The position numbers and the translations under genes are program-made. From Clostridiales bacterium UBA4039 (GTDB taxonomy: Bacteria > Bacillota > Clostridia > Lachnospirales > Vallitaleaceae), in contig DGAD01000055.1 of the NCBI GenBank assembly GCA_002382805.1, positions 1 through 64,000 of the forward strand: a stretch of DNA of 64,000 nucleotides. The letters are read 5' to 3'. Below, in pieces: positions 1 through 9,231 of the stretch. The notes beneath the pieces are model-generated. The model ran no database searches, was not told the origin of the DNA, and saw only the letters and a program-made list of their open reading frames with translations. How positions within the stretch are numbered: position 1 is the first letter of the stretch; the number at the start of each line of letters is the position of its first letter.

Positions 1-24
1 GCTAATGCGACAGCCCCTTTTTTT
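1..24 (+). terminator. possible 3' half of a terminator cut by the window edge
   Basis: The first 17 bases (GC-rich, ending in CCCC) are followed by seven T's at 18-24. This is what the descending arm of an intrinsic terminator looks like, but the ascending arm would lie outside the window. It could end a plus-strand gene to the left. The minus-strand ABC operon ends at 35, so the element could serve both sides. Pairing cannot be verified here. Confidence 0.3.
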
Positions 25-34
25 GAGCTTAGGA

Positions 35-1138
35 CTATATTAATTGTCGTTTCATACGTTCTTTTTCAGCCTCACCTCCATCATCTTCGTACCACATTGG
101 ATTGTGTATATCAATATAACATGGTTCACCATCTTTAAACTCATTGTGGTGCGGTGTTTCTATTTGCACTATTTGCTCTCCGACTTTTACCATATATCGG
201 GTACAGTCTGTCATAAAAATTCTTTTTTCGATTTTACTTTTGAATCCGGTGGTTCGATTCAAGGATATTTCATTTGGTCGTGTGGCAAGAATCATTTTGT
301 CATTGGCTTTACTCGGTAGCTGCATAGGTATTGCTTGGCGATAATCGCCTCTAGGATACACTTTGCCGTCTTTAAGTTCCACATTAATAAATGTAGATTG
401 ACCTAAAAAACTATGAACAAATCGATTTTTAGGATTATTGTATAGGTTTTCAGGTTTGCCCACTTGCATAATCTTACCCATGTCCATAACCATCATCCGA
501 TCAGATAATGCCATCGCTTCGGATTGATCATGGGTTACAAAAATGATGGTAAAATTAAACTTTTTCTGAAGTTCCTTAATCTCAAACCGCATGGATTCAC
601 GTAATTTTGGGTCTAAGTTTGAGAGAGGTTCATCTAAAAGCATGACTTTTGGGTTGGTCACAATCGCTCTAGCTAAAGCAATCCGTTGTTGTTGTCCTCC
701 AGATAAATCAGAGGGATATACACGTTCCATTCCTGAAAGCTTTGTGTGCTTTAAAGCTTTGGAAACTCGCTCCTTAATTTCACTTTTATTCACCTTTTGT
801 ACCTTTAGAGGAAATGCCACATTGTCATATATGTTCATGTGAGGCCAAACTGCAAATGCTTGAAATACCATTCCTAGTCCTCGATCTTCTGGTGGAACGT
901 ATATTTTTTTCCGGTCATTAGACACTGTTTTTCCACAAAGTTCTATCTCACCTTCAGATAAGTCTTCAAACCCGGCAATCATCCGCAAAGTTGTTGTCTT
1001 TCCACAGCCTGATGGACCTAAGAAGGAAAAACATTCTCCTTCTTCAATCTCTAAGTTAAAGTTATCTACTGCTGTAATGGTTCCTAAGGTTTTTGTCGTA
1101 AAGTGTTTTGTCACGTTTTTTAGCACTATTTGACTCAT
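35..1138 (-). CDS. ABC transporter ATP-binding protein, FbpC/PotA type (distal copy)
   Basis: This is a cytoplasmic ATPase of an importer. It has Walker A GPSGCGKTT near residue 42, the signature LSGGQQQR, Walker B ending in LLDEPLSNLD and the switch His in FVTHDQ. After about residue 240 there is a C-terminal regulatory TOBE-like region, as in FbpC/PotA proteins of about 350-370 residues. The start has AAAGGGG seven bases upstream and lies two bases after the permease stop, so it is the last gene of a four-gene operon. The operon also holds a second, similar ATPase at 2852-3946, so the working transporter may use an ATPase heterodimer. The substrate is not readable from this protein. The family imports iron(III), sugar phosphates, phosphonates or polyamines. 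Confidence 0.9.
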   Translation of the reverse strand: MSQIVLKNVTKHFTTKTLGTITAVDNFNLEIEEGECFSFLGPSGCGKTTTLRMIAGFEDLSEGEIELCGKTVSNDRKKIYVPPEDRGLGMVFQAFAVWPHMNIYDNVAFPLKVQKVNKSEIKERVSKALKHTKLSGMERVYPSDLSGGQQQRIALARAIVTNPKVMLLDEPLSNLDPKLRESMRFEIKELQKKFNFTIIFVTHDQSEAMALSDRMMVMDMGKIMQVGKPENLYNNPKNRFVHSFLGQSTFINVELKDGKVYPRGDYRQAIPMQLPSKANDKMILATRPNEISLNRTTGFKSKIEKRIFMTDCTRYMVKVGEQIVQIETPHHNEFKDGEPCYIDIHNPMWYEDDGGEAEKERMKRQLI

Positions 1139-1140
1139 GC

Positions 1141-2859
1141 TTATACCCCTTTCCTATCTTTTGTCACTTGGGTAACCACAACATTACAAACAATAATAAT
1201 AAATATTGCAATGGAAGCTAATGCAGATGCCTGTGGTATCAACCCACTTTCTCGAAGTGAATATATTGCAACTCCTAATGTTCGGGTATAAGGCCCATAT
1301 AGCAACAAGGATGTTGTTAACTCACGAATCGCTGGTAAGAAAATCAAGAAGAATCCTGAAACCATTGCCGGACGAATCAACGGCAAGGTAATATCGCGCA
1401 AGGATTCCAAATGGGTTGCTCCACATGATCTTGATGCTTCTTCTAGCGATGAATGAACTTGGCGCAAGGCTGCTGATGCACTTTTCATAGAGAAGGATAA
1501 ATATCTTGCAATATAAGCAATCAAAATAATCCAAATCGTGTTATATAAGTTGATTTTCAAAGCTCCCGACCATGCTAAAATAACTCCGATGGCAAGAACG
1601 ATTCCAGGAATTGAATACGGCAATACTGAAATCACTTCTAAGACTTCTTTTCCTTTTGGCTTAATCTTATTAATTACATATGCAATCATAACTCCTAGGA
1701 ACATTGTTACAATTCCGGCTGTAACTGATAAGAATAAGGAGTTTTTGATCGAGTCTGTAACCATCTTGTTACCGACTAAGACATTGGTGTAGTTTCTAAA
1801 GGTAAAGTTCTCTGGTGTTAATGGTAATCCATATGCCTTTAACATACCGACAAGGAAAATCATAACCAACGGTACCACTACAATAAATATTAAGGTAATA
1901 ATTGACAAAATCAGTAAGGGATATTTTGCCTTTCTTAATTTTATCAATGTTGGTCGCATACTCTTACCTTTGATAATGTCATAACTTCCTGAGCGTAGGA
2001 CAAGTTTCTGCGCAATCAATGCTATAGCAACAACACCAATCAGAAGTATAGATAGGGCGGTTGCCTCTCGAACCCCTTGGAAGTCTCCGGCTGCACGACT
2101 AATCAAATCATAAATCTTCGTAGGTAAGGTGAAGATATTATTGGTGAAACCTAAAATCTGAGGTACCCCAAAGTGGGCTAAAGAACATATAAGAATAAGC
2201 AAGGCTCCTGCAGATATTGCCGGTCTAACCAAAGGCAACGTGATTTTACGAATAACATACCCTTGCTTTGCGCCTGCTATTCTTGCCGACTCTTCTAACG
2301 TTGGATCCATTCGTTCAAGCGCCGAGACAACTTGCATAAAAACAAATGGAAAATAATAGGATACTTCTACAAATATAATCCCCCATAAGGAGTTCATATT
2401 AAACGGTGCACTGGACAGGTTAAATGTACTCATCAACCATGTGTTCACATATCCGCCACGACCTGATAACATCAAATCCCATGCCATCGCACCAAAAAAT
2501 GGTGGAAACATATAGGGAATGGTAAAAAGTCCTCGCATCAATCCTTTTAAGGGAACATCGGATCTTCCCAAAAGCCATGCATAAAAGATCCCCATAATTG
2601 TACCAAGAAGCGTTACCCAGAATCCAATTTGTATCGTATTCCACATCGCTCCTATGTTCTCTTCACGTCCAATGACTCGAACAAACATTGCTAAGTCAAG
2701 TTTTCCATCCAAAAACAAGGCATTCGCAAAAATCATTGATACCGGTATAACAACAATAATCACAAGGAGTAGTGCACTTACTATGGTCAGTACTCGATCC
2801 AAGCTAAACTTCTTTCCATCGATTCTAGCTAAGTCCGAGCCAACTTTTCTTTTACTCAT
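1141..2859 (-). CDS. ABC transporter permease, fused double-domain FbpB/AfuB type
   Basis: This membrane protein carries two binding-protein-dependent permease domains in tandem. Two EAA loops are visible, EESARIAGA near residue 190 and EEASRSCGA near residue 480, each followed by ...ITLPL.RPA. About twelve hydrophobic segments fit the usual FbpB/ThiP architecture. I place the start at the ATG at 2859, where GAGGAG lies nine bases upstream; the reading frame stays open to 2886, but the earlier ATG is badly spaced. The start overlaps the upstream ATPase stop by eight bases (ATGAGTAA), implying translational coupling. One such polypeptide forms the whole pore, paired with the lipoprotein at 3959-5062 and the two flanking ATPases. 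Confidence 0.9.
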   Translation of the reverse strand: MSKRKVGSDLARIDGKKFSLDRVLTIVSALLLVIIVVIPVSMIFANALFLDGKLDLAMFVRVIGREENIGAMWNTIQIGFWVTLLGTIMGIFYAWLLGRSDVPLKGLMRGLFTIPYMFPPFFGAMAWDLMLSGRGGYVNTWLMSTFNLSSAPFNMNSLWGIIFVEVSYYFPFVFMQVVSALERMDPTLEESARIAGAKQGYVIRKITLPLVRPAISAGALLILICSLAHFGVPQILGFTNNIFTLPTKIYDLISRAAGDFQGVREATALSILLIGVVAIALIAQKLVLRSGSYDIIKGKSMRPTLIKLRKAKYPLLILSIITLIFIVVVPLVMIFLVGMLKAYGLPLTPENFTFRNYTNVLVGNKMVTDSIKNSLFLSVTAGIVTMFLGVMIAYVINKIKPKGKEVLEVISVLPYSIPGIVLAIGVILAWSGALKINLYNTIWIILIAYIARYLSFSMKSASAALRQVHSSLEEASRSCGATHLESLRDITLPLIRPAMVSGFFLIFLPAIRELTTSLLLYGPYTRTLGVAIYSLRESGLIPQASALASIAIFIIIVCNVVVTQVTKDRKGV

Positions 2860-3946
2860 GATCATCAGCTCCTCTCTCACTTGCATCGTAATAGCTTGGT
2901 GCTATAAATTCTAGTCCGACAACCTCTCCATCTAGATAAACTCGTGATTGTTTGACTTCTAAGGTACTGCGCTGAACACGCAACTTTTGATCTCCAAATT
3001 GTACAAAATAATTATAATGATTTCCTAAGAAAGTCGCATTGACAATAGTTCCTTTAAAGGGTGAATCATCATTAAATTTGATATTCATCGGACGAATTCC
3101 CATAACATTTTTCACGCCCGAAACAAAACCTTCGGGTGCTTTTTTGTCATATTTCAGACCATCATGGCATAAAAAATAAACTCCATCGTTTTTTTCAACC
3201 ATTGGTATAAAATTACTGACCCCAATAAAGGAGTAGACAAATTTATTGACCGGTTGTTTGATGATCTCTTCGTCGATTCCAATCTGACAAATTTTCCCTT
3301 CATAATCCATGATAGCTATTTTATCGCAGACCTGCAAAGCGGCTTCTTGATCATGGGTTATATATATAATCGTCGTTCCAATTTCTTTTTGAATCATCTG
3401 TATTTCCACAAGCATCTCTTCACGTAATTTTGCATCCAAGTTTGTTATAGGCTCATCTAATATAATCACATCATCTGATGATACTATGGCGCGGGCAATA
3501 GCAACACGCTGCTGTTGCCCACCTGAAAGCTGAGCTGGCAAGTGTTTTTCATAGCTACTCATTCTTACTTGCGCTAAGGCATTTTTTGCTCGTTGGTATG
3601 CTTCTTTTTTAGGCACCTTTTTTTTCTTTAGCGGATACATAATGTTTTCAAGTACAGTAAGATGCGGCCATACGGCATAATCTTGAAAAACTACGCCCAC
3701 TCTTCTTCGCTCAGGAGACATGTTGATTCGCTTTTTTGTGCTAAACACGCAGGTGTCACCAATATAAATTTCACCCTGTTCAGGCTTGATGAATCCACTA
3801 AGCAGTCGAATAAGCGTTGTTTTCCCACAACCTGAGGGACCTACAATACCCATAATTTGACCTTCTTCTACCGTGAGAGAAAAATTATTAAGTATCACAT
3901 GTTCTCCATAGCGAAAGGTTATATTTTCAAATCGAATGTCTGCCAT
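2852..3946 (-). CDS. ABC transporter ATP-binding protein, FbpC/PotA type (proximal copy)
   Basis: This is the importer ATPase encoded just after the binding protein. It shows Walker A GPSGCGKTT, signature LSGGQQQR, Walker B VIILDEPITNLD and the switch YITHDQ. A C-terminal extension of about 120 residues resembles a TOBE-type regulatory domain. An AAGGAG ribosome site lies five bases before the ATG, and twelve bases separate it from the binding-protein gene. It resembles the ATPase at 35-1138 throughout but differs in many positions, so the two are paralogues rather than a recent duplication. Having two ATPases around a single fused permease is unusual for this family, which normally uses a homodimer. 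Confidence 0.9.
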   Translation of the reverse strand: MADIRFENITFRYGEHVILNNFSLTVEEGQIMGIVGPSGCGKTTLIRLLSGFIKPEQGEIYIGDTCVFSTKKRINMSPERRRVGVVFQDYAVWPHLTVLENIMYPLKKKKVPKKEAYQRAKNALAQVRMSSYEKHLPAQLSGGQQQRVAIARAIVSSDDVIILDEPITNLDAKLREEMLVEIQMIQKEIGTTIIYITHDQEAALQVCDKIAIMDYEGKICQIGIDEEIIKQPVNKFVYSFIGVSNFIPMVEKNDGVYFLCHDGLKYDKKAPEGFVSGVKNVMGIRPMNIKFNDDSPFKGTIVNATFLGNHYNYFVQFGDQKLRVQRSTLEVKQSRVYLDGEVVGLEFIAPSYYDASERGADDHE

Positions 3947-3958
3947 AATATCTCCTTC

Positions 3959-5062
3959 CTATTTAAAAATCTTGTCGAACTGTTCTAGAATGTTTTTGCT
4001 TTTTTCTGCTAATTCTTTGTCATCAACGGATAAACTTGCTGCTTCGATTTCAGGAATTGTCATTCCTTCACCTGAACTCATATCACTACGAACCGAATTC
4101 AAATTATTGTCCAGTAGGATTTGTTGCCCTTCTGTTGACAAAATATAATCATAAAGCAACTTTCCGTTAGCTTCATTAGCAGCACCTTCAATTAAGGCAA
4201 TTGGACTTGTTATGGAGATAAGATTTTCTTCCGGATATTTAAATCCAATCGTTGCACCATCTTTAGCCAAGTTTTTTGACACATAGTCAAGGCATAGCCC
4301 TACTTTATAAGCACCCGCTGCGATTTTATTGTGGGTTGCTGTTGTTCCACTCTCAAGCTCAGCACCATGCTCTTTTAACTTCTCAAAAAATTCGAATCCA
4401 TAATCTTCATGATTTAGCAATGCGCTAATCGCATAAAAAGATGTTCCTGATGAACCTGGGTCTGTAATGATAATTTGATCTTTCCATTCCGGTTTTAATA
4501 GATCATCCCATGTCTTTGGTGCTTCTTCAGGTGTGACAAGATTTGTATTATATCCAAAACCTGCTACAACAAGTCGAGCCCCTGTGTAATATCCTTCTGG
4601 ATCTTTGAATTTTGCTCCGATATTTTCAGCTTCTGGAGATTCATATTGTGCCAAGATTCCTTTTTCCTTAAAAGAAATGTAGTTTCCAGGATCTCCTACC
4701 CAAATAACGTCAGCAGCTACTTGACCGGATTGATTTTCCGTGGCAATCTTCGTAACTACTTTTCCTGTACCTGCAAAATAGTAATCCATCTTAATATTAG
4801 GATACTTTGCTGTAAAACCATCTTTTAACGCTTTAAGTTGAGCTTCTTGCATAGATGAATACAACATGACTTCACCTGATGGTCCATTATCGCTTTCTGT
4901 TGCTTCACTCGACTCTGTACTTGCATCATTACTTTGTGTCGTATCCGTTCCTCCCCCTGCTGCATCCCCTGTTTCATTTCCATCGTCTTTACTGCAACCA
5001 CTAAAAAGCATTACTACGAAAAGACTTAAAACTAATACTGTTGCTAAACTTCTTTTCTTCAT
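3959..5062 (-). CDS. extracellular solute-binding lipoprotein, FbpA/AfuA-like family
   Basis: This is a secreted lipoprotein that captures the substrate for the importer encoded downstream. The N-terminus is a lipoprotein signal (MKKRS, hydrophobic core, LFSGC lipobox with Cys about residue 22), followed by a Gly/Asp/Thr/Ser-rich linker of about 35 residues. The mature part starts with VMLYSSMQEAQ and contains STEGQQ near the end, both typical of type II periplasmic-binding proteins of the iron/sugar-phosphate/phosphonate group. The ATG at 5062 has GGAGG eight bases upstream; the frame stays open to 5182 but without a ribosome site. I do not see the adjacent Tyr pair that marks many ferric-binding proteins. 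With an AraC-type regulator next door, a sugar-phosphate-like substrate is as plausible as iron. Confidence 0.87.
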   Translation of the reverse strand: MKKRSLATVLVLSLFVVMLFSGCSKDDGNETGDAAGGGTDTTQSNDASTESSEATESDNGPSGEVMLYSSMQEAQLKALKDGFTAKYPNIKMDYYFAGTGKVVTKIATENQSGQVAADVIWVGDPGNYISFKEKGILAQYESPEAENIGAKFKDPEGYYTGARLVVAGFGYNTNLVTPEEAPKTWDDLLKPEWKDQIIITDPGSSGTSFYAISALLNHEDYGFEFFEKLKEHGAELESGTTATHNKIAAGAYKVGLCLDYVSKNLAKDGATIGFKYPEENLISITSPIALIEGAANEANGKLLYDYILSTEGQQILLDNNLNSVRSDMSSGEGMTIPEIEAASLSVDDKELAEKSKNILEQFDKIFK

Positions 5063-5175
5063 TTTTAATACCTCCATATGTGCTCGTATTTTGCTTACGG
5101 TTAAAATCATAGACTGATTTTCATGATATTTATAGTTCAATTTGGTTGTTTTGGATATTTTTATCATTTTACATA

Positions 5176-5204
5176 TTATCATTTTTAGGAAAATGTACTA
5201 TAAT
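5176..5204 (+). promoter_or_regulatory. candidate SigA promoter for the AraC-type regulator
   Basis: TTATCA and TATAAT are separated by 17 bases, upstream of the ribosome site AAAGG before the ATG at 5266. The 200-base region between the divergent genes (5063-5265) must also hold the promoter of the ABC operon, for which I see no clear consensus pair. Confidence 0.5.
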
Positions 5205-5265
5205 CATATTATGAACTCCTGTATTTAGCAAGCGTGTTCAGAATAAAAAGAAAGGTAGTTCAACT

Positions 5266-7479
5266 ATGAAAACAGTCAAAAAAAATCGTATACGATTAAA
5301 TTCTATAGGTTATTCTTTGTCAACATGGTTAAGAAATATTTTTATCTTGGTCGTTGGATTATTATTAATCGTTATTCTTTTATCCAAAAATTATGAACAA
5401 GCCACTATCAATCTTGTCAGTTCACTTAATGAAGAGTTTTCAATACACGCTGACCAAATGTCAAAGCAGATTCAAGACTCTGTTATCAATTCTGCAATGC
5501 AAATTTATTATTCGCCTGCGGTCACTCGCCTGCGTACTTCTGAAAATGTTAGTAACTTTGAAAAAATACTTGGGATTCGTTCTATGAATGCAGGGATGGT
5601 AAGCAATGATCTTATCCATTCCGTCTATGTCTATAATGAAAGTAAAGATTATATCTATACGACTTATGAATCCGGTTCTTTTTATCGGCATGAGTTTTTT
5701 GATCACTCCGGTGTCCAGCTACTCACTTCACCAACAGACTATCCTAAGCTGACTCCCATCCCTAGAGATCTTCTATGGGGCGATGAACGTGAGACCGATC
5801 AGGTGTATTCTTTTTTAGTTCATGATCCATCGACCGACCAGTTAGGAACCTCAATGTTAATGAATATATATGCTGAAGCATATAACAATATCTTTTTTAG
5901 CCCTACAACAAAAGAAGAGGAATATATGCTTATCTTAAATTCCGATGAAGAAATCATCGCCTCCTCAGCTTTATATACCGACGTACTTCAAAAAATTGAC
6001 ACTCAAGTGCTTACAAATAGTTTAGACAACACCTCTACAAACGGATACTTCTTTAGTAAAGAACGTGGAGAAAAAACAATTTATTTTTACACTTATATGC
6101 CCGAATCAACCTGGTACTTTGTAAAGGTCATTCCTTATAAGCAATGTATGGTCGGGTTAAATAACATGCTCTATCATGCCATTATTATTGCGCTAATTCT
6201 CTTAGCATGTGGAATACTCATTGCCTATATATCTATGCGTCGATTTTATGACCCACTAAAAAAAATCCTGTCTTCCTTATCTGTAGCTGATGAGACAAAC
6301 ATTGATATTTCAACAGATATAATGGGTGACTTTGACCATTTTATCGCTACCCAAAAGCAAGCCAATGCCGGATATCAATCCCTCTTAAAAACTGAGGTGC
6401 TAAAGCATATGTTGCTCTCAACAAGCTCTGTTGAGCACCATTTAATGAATAAATTTTCTCAATATAATATTAACTTTATTCATGGTCGCAACTATTATAT
6501 GATTTTATTTGAAGCTCCTTCTGATTTTACCTGCTCAATGAGCGCTTTTTGTGACGATCATTGGGAATTAATAAAAATAGCCGAAAACTCTCTTCTTATT
6601 TTACAACCGCATGCGGATGTAACCATCGAATCCGTATGTCATTATTTACTTGAACAAGGAATTGCACTCTGTCTGTATAGCCAAAAAACACAAGATATTT
6701 TGACTTTGAAAAAAAGTTATATCCGCTTATGCGAATTAAAGCAACTCCATGTGTTTTATCCTGATATGCATATGATGAGTGAAGCTTGGTTACTGCACAA
6801 AAAAAGCGACAATCTACATCAGGATGAACTGGAAACAGAACTTATCACCTCCATAAAATCATTGGATGCAGATAAAGCCATTAACATTTATTTCCAATTA
6901 ATCAACCAATGTAAAAACTATCGCTTTTCATTGATTCTCTTTAATCTAAAGAGTCTATATTTAACTTTAAATTCCTACTATATCTCTTTGCTCTCGGATA
7001 CATCCACAACGCCTATAACACCGGACATGGATACCTTTGAAAAAAAGATTCTTCATGCTACATCACAAACAGATATTGATTGCCTATTTATCGCCTTTAT
7101 TGAGCAACTTATTGAATTAAAATTTCAAATCACTGAGAGTCAACGCATTCAAGTCAGTCAAAAAGTTAAAGCATATATTGAGTCAAACTATACCGATTAT
7201 AACCTCACCCTTTCACTTATCGCCTCAACTTTTGACATTCCTTCCAATAAATTAAGCAAAGCATTTAAATATGTGGAAGGCGTTACTATTAATGATTACA
7301 TCAATACATTGCGTATTGAACGTTCCAAAGAACTACTATCGACAACGCCTTGTACTATCAAAGAAATCACTAAACAAATCGGGATTGAAAACACACAGTA
7401 TTTCTACACATTGTTTAAGAACAATACTGGTTTAACCCCTTCCTCATACCGTCAAGTATCAAGACTTGAAAGCTTATAG
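5266..7479 (+). CDS. membrane-bound AraC-family regulator with extracellular sensor domain
   Basis: This 737-residue protein is built like the large AraC regulators of Firmicutes. A membrane helix lies at about residues 24-42, followed by an extracellular sensor of about 250 residues resembling a Cache-type domain. A second helix lies near 300-322, then a long cytoplasmic linker, and a C-terminal AraC DNA-binding domain of about 100 residues (starting near VKAYIESNY, second helix-turn-helix at TIKEITKQIGIE, ending LTPSSYR). It is divergent from the FbpABC-like operon, so control of that importer is the natural inference. Its last six bases overlap the convergent ATPase gene at 7474. Regulators of this form usually sense sugars, which bears on the importer's substrate. 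Confidence 0.87.
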   Translation: MKTVKKNRIRLNSIGYSLSTWLRNIFILVVGLLLIVILLSKNYEQATINLVSSLNEEFSIHADQMSKQIQDSVINSAMQIYYSPAVTRLRTSENVSNFEKILGIRSMNAGMVSNDLIHSVYVYNESKDYIYTTYESGSFYRHEFFDHSGVQLLTSPTDYPKLTPIPRDLLWGDERETDQVYSFLVHDPSTDQLGTSMLMNIYAEAYNNIFFSPTTKEEEYMLILNSDEEIIASSALYTDVLQKIDTQVLTNSLDNTSTNGYFFSKERGEKTIYFYTYMPESTWYFVKVIPYKQCMVGLNNMLYHAIIIALILLACGILIAYISMRRFYDPLKKILSSLSVADETNIDISTDIMGDFDHFIATQKQANAGYQSLLKTEVLKHMLLSTSSVEHHLMNKFSQYNINFIHGRNYYMILFEAPSDFTCSMSAFCDDHWELIKIAENSLLILQPHADVTIESVCHYLLEQGIALCLYSQKTQDILTLKKSYIRLCELKQLHVFYPDMHMMSEAWLLHKKSDNLHQDELETELITSIKSLDADKAINIYFQLINQCKNYRFSLILFNLKSLYLTLNSYYISLLSDTSTTPITPDMDTFEKKILHATSQTDIDCLFIAFIEQLIELKFQITESQRIQVSQKVKAYIESNYTDYNLTLSLIASTFDIPSNKLSKAFKYVEGVTINDYINTLRIERSKELLSTTPCTIKEITKQIGIENTQYFYTLFKNNTGLTPSSYRQVSRLESL

Positions 7480-8250
7480 CATTGCTTCAAGTAATTTTCT
7501 TGTATATGCATGTTCAGGATTTTGAAGCACTTTATCCGTTGCCCCGAATTCAACAAATTCCCCTTGATACATTACGGCAATCTTATCGCACATATGTGCC
7601 ACCACTTTTAAATCATGGGAGATAAAGATATAGGATAACTTTAATTCATCTTTTAACTGCGATAGAAGATTAAGAATCTGTCCCTGGACAGACACATCTA
7701 AAGCTGACACCGGCTCATCACATACAATAATTTTTGCTCGGGTTGCTATTGCCCGAGCAATGATTACCCGCTGATTTTGTCCACCACTTAATTGGTTTGG
7801 AAATTTGTCTTTTTCGCTATGTTTTAACCCAACAAGTGCAAGTAATCGCTCCACTTCACTATGCATCTTCTCTTCTTCTACAATCTTATGAATACGAAGC
7901 GGTTCCAATAGCAATTCTTCAACGGTCATTTTAGGGTCTAAGACTGCATTGGTATATTGAAAAATAATTTGAATATCCTTACGATATTCACGCATATCCC
8001 GTTCACGAATATTGGTAATATCCTCACCAAAAAGATATATTTTTCCATGGCTGGGTTCCAGGAGTTTTAGAAGCAAATTAGCAACCGTACTCTTTCCACA
8101 TCCACTTTCTCCAATTAGTCCTATAGATTCTTCATTATTTAACTCAAAACTCACTTGATTGACCGCATGAATGATTTCTTTTTTCTTAAAAATACTGGAT
8201 TGAATAACATAATGCTTAGAAAGATTTTCTACTTTTAAAATACTATTCAA
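7474..8250 (-). CDS. oligopeptide/dipeptide-type ABC ATPase, DppF/OppF-like
   Basis: This is the second ATPase of the dipeptide-type importer. Motifs are Walker A GESGCGKST, signature LSGGQNQR, Walker B IIVCDEPVSALD and the His switch FISHDLK. The frame is open to an ATG at 8295, but a run of G's six bases before a TTG at 8250 is the better initiation site. TTGAATAG there overlaps the stop of the upstream ATPase by eight bases. From this start the protein is 258 residues, without the C-terminal extension of the DppD partner. It is the last gene of the four-gene operon 13925-7474 and converges with the AraC regulator. Confidence 0.88.
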   Translation of the reverse strand: MNSILKVENLSKHYVIQSSIFKKKEIIHAVNQVSFELNNEESIGLIGESGCGKSTVANLLLKLLEPSHGKIYLFGEDITNIRERDMREYRKDIQIIFQYTNAVLDPKMTVEELLLEPLRIHKIVEEEKMHSEVERLLALVGLKHSEKDKFPNQLSGGQNQRVIIARAIATRAKIIVCDEPVSALDVSVQGQILNLLSQLKDELKLSYIFISHDLKVVAHMCDKIAVMYQGEFVEFGATDKVLQNPEHAYTRKLLEAML

Positions 8251-9217
8251 CTCGATCCCCCCTTTCATATAATCGGCACCGAACACTTCGTCCATCTATG
8301 CCAAGCATTCGCGGGATATCCTTTGTACAGCTTGGCATTCTTTTTTCACATCTTGAATAAAAAGGGCATTGGTTGCTAAATTCTTTGGGTGCTAAAGGCG
8401 CTCCCTCAAGAGAATAAACCGTCGCATCTCCAAAATCCAAAGAGTTTACACATTGAATTAATGCATCTGTATACGGATGCATCGGGTTTCGAAACACCTG
8501 TTCTAAGGGTCCCGCCTCCACTATTAATCCTCCATACATTATATGAATACGTTCACACAAATATTTAGCCACATCAAAATCATGTGTAATCAAGATAATC
8601 GACATCCCATATTTTTTATTAACTTTTCTTAACAAATCCAAAATTCTTTTTCTAAGCGATGCATCGATTGAGCTTGTCGGCTCATCTGCAATCAAAATAT
8701 CAGGTCTTGCTAATATGCAAAGGGCAATCATGACCCGTTGATTTTGTCCACCGCTAAGTTGAAATGGATACATATTATACACTGTATCCGGTGTATCGAT
8801 TCCCACCTCTTTTAACGCCTCACAAATCCGTTGATAGCTTCTTGGCTGTCCTTGGGCCTTTAGCATTCCTTCAAGTTGCTTTCCAATGCGTTTATAAGGG
8901 TTTAAAGCTTGAGATGGGTTTTGAAAAATATATGCAATACGTTTTCCACGAATAGGTCGGAGCTGCTTTTCATTAAGCCCCACCAAATCCTGCTCTTGAA
9001 AAAGAACATGTCCTGCATCAATCGTACTGATCGATTCATCATGTAACTTCAAAAATGAACTAACGGTCACCGATTTTCCACTTCCTGACTCACCTACAAT
9101 ACCTATGATTTCTCCTTGATATATATGTAAGTCGACACCACGAACCACTTGGAGTTTTCCCTGTTCTTGGTAAAATGAAACTTTTAAGTCGGTAACATCC
9201 AAAAGTTTTTCCCGCAT
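8243..9217 (-). CDS. oligopeptide/dipeptide-type ABC ATPase, DppD/OppD-like
   Basis: This is the first ATPase of the importer. It has Walker A GESGSGKS, signature LSGGQNQR, Walker B ILIADEPTSSID and the switch LITHDF. The C-terminal part has the Cys motif CPFYSRC followed by PSC, characteristic of the OppD/DppD tail, where a [4Fe-4S] cluster has been reported for the family. AAGGAG lies seven bases before the ATG at 9217. The gene follows the 750-residue permease fusion by 14 bases and is translationally coupled to the next ATPase. Confidence 0.9.
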   Translation of the reverse strand: MREKLLDVTDLKVSFYQEQGKLQVVRGVDLHIYQGEIIGIVGESGSGKSVTVSSFLKLHDESISTIDAGHVLFQEQDLVGLNEKQLRPIRGKRIAYIFQNPSQALNPYKRIGKQLEGMLKAQGQPRSYQRICEALKEVGIDTPDTVYNMYPFQLSGGQNQRVMIALCILARPDILIADEPTSSIDASLRKRILDLLRKVNKKYGMSIILITHDFDVAKYLCERIHIMYGGLIVEAGPLEQVFRNPMHPYTDALIQCVNSLDFGDATVYSLEGAPLAPKEFSNQCPFYSRCEKRMPSCTKDIPRMLGIDGRSVRCRLYERGDRVE

Positions 9218-9231
9218 CAAATCTCTCCTTA

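Noticed and set aside
3959..5062. Calling the first importer a ferric-iron transporter
   Set aside because: The family includes iron, sugar-phosphate and phosphonate binders, the ferric Tyr pair was not seen, and the regulator is of a sugar-sensing type, so the substrate is left open.
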